From contig NZ_DJFS01000036.1 of assembly GCF_002432125.1 (NCBI RefSeq), positions 1 through 17,112 on the forward strand: 17,112 bases of DNA. Reading direction: 5' to 3'. The stretch comes from Brevundimonas sp. UBA5866 (GTDB lineage: Bacteria; Pseudomonadota; Alphaproteobacteria; Caulobacterales; Caulobacteraceae). The notes beneath the pieces are model-generated. The model was given only the letters and a program-made list of their open reading frames with translations. It was not told the DNA's origin and did not search any database. The position numbers and the translations under genes were made by a program. The number at the start of each line of letters is the position of its first letter. The first letter of the stretch is position 1. Shown here one piece after another: positions 14,871 to 17,112 of this stretch.

Positions 14871-15800
14871 TCAAAGGGTGATGGCGTCGATGGCGGCCAG
14901 AAGTTCGGCGTCCAGCGTCCAGTCGGCCGAGGCGGCATTGGCGCGGACCTGATCGCCGCGCGAAGCCCCGGCAATAATGCTGGCGGTTTCCGGACGCGAG
15001 GCCAGCCAGCCGAAGGCCAGCTCCACCAAGGTACGGCCACGGCTTTCCGCCAGCGCCTTCAGCGCCTCGGCTTTGGCCAGATTGGTATCGTTCAGCACCT
15101 TGGAGGGCAGCCCGCCCATCGTCAGACGGGTACCCGGTGCGGGCGGTGTATCGCGCGTCACCTTGCCGGTCAGCAGGCCGCTGGCCAGCGGGAAATAGGG
15201 CAGAAGGCCGACCCCTGCGCGCTGCATGGCGGGCAGGGTGGAGGCCTCGATGCCGCGGGCCAGAAGGTTGTACTCGTTCTGCGAGGAGATGAAGCGCGAA
15301 AGCTTGTTCGTTTCGGCAATCCACATGGCATCGACCAACTGCCACCCGGCATAGTTGGAGGCGCCCACATAGCGGATCTTGCCCTGGCGGATCATGTCGT
15401 CCAGCGCCCGTAGCGTCTCGTCCAGCGGGGTCAGCGGGTCGGGGGTGTGGATCTGGTACAGGTCGATATAGTCTGTCTTCAGTCGCTTCAGGCTGGCTTC
15501 CACCGCCTGCACCAGATAACGGCGCGAGGCCCCCATCGCACGGAAGCTGCCGTCGGTAGCAAAGCCGCCTTTTGTGGCGATGATGATCTGGTCACGATGG
15601 CCCTGTGACAGCTCGCCCATAATGGTTTCGGAAACCCCACCCGGACCGCCGTACATGTCGGCCAGATCGAAGAAGTCGATGCCGCAATCGCGCGCCGCGC
15701 CATAGACATCGCGGGCCTTCTCCAGGTCGTTGAACCCGTTGCATCCCAGCCCTACCAGCGACACGCGCAGACCCGACCGGCCCAGTGATCTGTGCTCCAT
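14871..15800 (-). CDS. Aldo/keto reductase
   Basis: 309 residues. The AKR barrel signature is complete: MEHRSLGRSGLRVSLVGLGCNGF, then FDLADMYG with catalytic Asp45 and Tyr50, Lys77 in ATKGG and His118 in QIHTPDPLTPLDETL. YVGASNY, SSQNEYNLLARG and the NADP-site IIAGASRGDQV near the C-terminus also fit. It resembles the L-glyceraldehyde-3-phosphate reductase/YajO-like, bacterial AKR11-14 group. The reaction is NAD(P)H-linked interconversion of an aldehyde or ketone and an alcohol. ATG 15800 is preceded by GGAGGGG. The same frame remains open far upstream on this strand, but the Shine-Dalgarno and family start make 15800 clear. It is divergent from the FAD enzyme across a 243-base control region, which suggests joint regulation. 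Substrate unknown. Confidence 0.93.
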   Translation of the reverse strand: MEHRSLGRSGLRVSLVGLGCNGFNDLEKARDVYGAARDCGIDFFDLADMYGGPGGVSETIMGELSQGHRDQIIIATKGGFATDGSFRAMGASRRYLVQAVEASLKRLKTDYIDLYQIHTPDPLTPLDETLRALDDMIRQGKIRYVGASNYAGWQLVDAMWIAETNKLSRFISSQNEYNLLARGIEASTLPAMQRAGVGLLPYFPLASGLLTGKVTRDTPPAPGTRLTMGGLPSKVLNDTNLAKAEALKALAESRGRTLVELAFGWLASRPETASIIAGASRGDQVRANAASADWTLDAELLAAIDAITL

Positions 15801-15865
15801 CTTCCCCTCCCTGTTTGCGGGGATGAAGCTAGTGCAAGCTGTGGCGCTGTCGGTGGCGCACTGGC

Positions 15866-15884
15866 GTTCGTCCACCTGACGAAC
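15866..15884. promoter_or_regulatory. Perfect inverted repeat GTTCGT-N7-ACGAAC, operator candidate
   Basis: A 19-bp element in the 243-base gap between the divergent aldo/keto reductase and FAD oxidoreductase genes. Arms are perfect (6 bp) with spacer CCACCTG. The layout is typical of an operator for a dimeric repressor. Its TCCACCTGACG core matches 10 of 11 bases of the repeat upstream of the IclR gene. The rest of the gap shows no gene. Confidence 0.55.
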
Positions 15885-16043
15885 AAATCGGCGGGAGGGG
15901 GCGGGGCGGGCATCTCCATAGGGCGAATACTTCTCCGAACCGGCGAGCATCATCGGCGGTGCCGGACGTAGGCTGTGCCCATATTTCAGAGGCTTGGCAC
16001 CCAGCCGCCTCTTTGCAGACCCGTTGCCGGAGCCGAGTTTTCC

Positions 16044-17112
16044 ATGACCATCCTGCGTGAAGTACCAGAGTTTGACTATGTGATCCCTGTGGTGGTCGTG
16101 GGCGCGGGGGCGTGCGGTCTGACGGCGGCGATGGCGGCGGCGGACGGCGGGGCCGAGGTTCTGGTGCTGGAGCACGATCCTACCCCGCTGGGCTCGACCA
16201 GCATGTCCACCGGCATGATCCCCGCGCCGGGATCCCCGGAACAGGCGGCTGCCGGTATCGACGACAATCCCGAACTGTTCGTTCAGGACATGGTCAAGAA
16301 GACGCAAGGCCGCGTGGATGTGGACCTTGCCCGCCTGCTGGCCAATGAGAGCGTCGAGACGATCCAGTGGCTGCGCGACAGGCACGGGGTACCGTTCGTC
16401 CTGATCGACGACTACATCTATCCGGGGCACAGCCGGATGCGGATGTTCGCCACGCCCAAGCGTTCGGGTGCGGAACTTCAGGCCGCACTGGAAGCCGGAG
16501 CCAGCAGTTCCGGTGTCAGCATCCTGACCGAAGCCACGGTGCGCCATCTGTTCGTGGGCCAAGGCGAGCGCGTCGTCGGCGTGCGTATCGAACGCCCCGA
16601 TGGCTCGTTCGAGGATATCGGCTGCGAGACGTTGATCCTCGCCTGCTGCGGATTCGGCGGCAATCCGGATATGGTGCGCCGCTACATCCCCGAACTGGCC
16701 GACATTGTTTACCACGGCCATTCGGGCAACCAGGGCGAAGCCATCCTGTGGGGCGAGGAACTGGGCGCGGCGCTGGCGGATATGGACGGCTATCAGGGCC
16801 ACGGCGGTCTGGCTGCGGGCTATGGCGTGCCGATCCTGTGGCCGCAGATCATGGAAGGCGGCTTCCAGATCAATGCCGAGGGCAAGCGGTTTTCGGATGA
16901 AAGCCTGGGCTATTCCGAACAGGCGGCCAAGGTGAACGCCCAGCCGGGCGGCTTTGCATGGACCATCATGGACGAGCGCCTGCACACCCTGATGATGAAG
17001 TTCGAGGATTACCGCGACGCGCTGGAAGCGGGCGCGGTACAGACCGCAAACTCCATCGAGGAACTGGCGGCCATCACCTCCCCCCCCGTCGAGGCCCTGC
17101 GCGAGACGGTCA
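16044..17112 (+). CDS. FAD-dependent oxidoreductase (fumarate reductase/ketosteroid dehydrogenase-like), 3' end outside window
   Basis: The first 356 residues are visible and the frame is open to the window end. The N-terminal FAD Rossmann motif is VVVVGAGACGLTAAMAAADGGAEVLVLE (GxGxxG at 20-25, ribose-binding Glu43). STSMSTGMIPAPG follows, then the family's LILACCGFGGNPDMVRRYIPELAD and GHSGNQGEAILWGEELGAAL segments near 195-245. GGFQINAEGKRFSDES (about 270-290) matches the capping-domain edge of succinate dehydrogenase/fumarate reductase flavoproteins. Such single-chain members reduce or desaturate C=C bonds next to a carbonyl, as in fumarate reductases and 3-ketosteroid dehydrogenases; which one cannot be told without the C-terminus. 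ATG 16044 has a weakly spaced GGAG upstream. A C8 tract at 17080-17087 lies inside the reading frame. Confidence 0.85.
   Translation, partial: MTILREVPEFDYVIPVVVVGAGACGLTAAMAAADGGAEVLVLEHDPTPLGSTSMSTGMIPAPGSPEQAAAGIDDNPELFVQDMVKKTQGRVDVDLARLLANESVETIQWLRDRHGVPFVLIDDYIYPGHSRMRMFATPKRSGAELQAALEAGASSSGVSILTEATVRHLFVGQGERVVGVRIERPDGSFEDIGCETLILACCGFGGNPDMVRRYIPELADIVYHGHSGNQGEAILWGEELGAALADMDGYQGHGGLAAGYGVPILWPQIMEGGFQINAEGKRFSDESLGYSEQAAKVNAQPGGFAWTIMDERLHTLMMKFEDYRDALEAGAVQTANSIEELAAITSPPVEALRETV

Noticed and set aside
14871..16985. A 704-codon minus-strand frame extending upstream of the aldo/keto reductase and antisense to the FAD enzyme
   Set aside because: The AKR start at 15800 has a Shine-Dalgarno and matches the family. 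The upstream part is His/Arg/Gly-rich translation antisense to a clear FAD protein and is typical of open antisense frames in GC-rich DNA.
1..17112. Search for a defence system, CRISPR array, prophage or insertion sequence
   Set aside because: No regular repeat array, transposase, integrase, tRNA-adjacent attachment site or defence-type domain is visible. The exonuclease belongs to a ligase-associated repair set rather than a defence system.

Overview
The window is GC-rich bacterial DNA of alphaproteobacterial type. The evidence is a sphingomonad/caulobacter-style TonB-dependent receptor, a DNA-ligase-associated exonuclease, dense packing, and strong C/G bias at third codon positions. I lean to Sphingomonadales or Caulobacterales but cannot decide from the sequence. 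I support 17 protein genes; one is broken by a frameshift and two run off the ends. There are no rRNA or tRNA genes, insertion sequences or CRISPR arrays, and no gene-free stretch above about 245 bases.

Left block (1-3605, all minus strand): the N-terminal half of a ligase-associated metallo-beta-lactamase-fold exonuclease, a terminator, a tightly coupled operon of three small lipoproteins (two are diverged paralogues), and a DHA2-type drug exporter.

Central block (3606-9183): a promoter region with two inverted repeats separates the exporter from a plus-strand pair of isocitrate-lyase/PEP-mutase-fold enzymes, both with altered active sites. An IclR-family regulator follows; its N-terminus is split by a net one-base frameshift. 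A bidirectional UUCG-loop terminator faces a minus-strand SAM methyltransferase, which is divergent from a DHA1-type MFS transporter.

Right block (9184-17112): a TonB-dependent receptor and an exported SnoaL-like protein, a terminator, a GPH-type sugar/organic-anion symporter with an overlapping Tat-exported alpha/beta hydrolase, and a second bidirectional terminator. Then, on the minus strand, come an unknown 98-residue protein and an aldo/keto reductase. The reductase is divergent from a truncated FAD-dependent fumarate-reductase/ketosteroid-dehydrogenase-like enzyme, with a 19-bp operator-like inverted repeat between them.

Together 3.6-17 kb reads as an uptake-and-conversion locus for an unidentified small molecule. 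It holds outer-membrane import, three inner-membrane carriers, a periplasmic hydrolase, redox enzymes, a C-C bond enzyme pair, a methyltransferase and an IclR regulator. The substrate is not recognisable from sequence. Six of the 17 genes appear to start with TTG, several of them fixed by a well-placed Shine-Dalgarno sequence.
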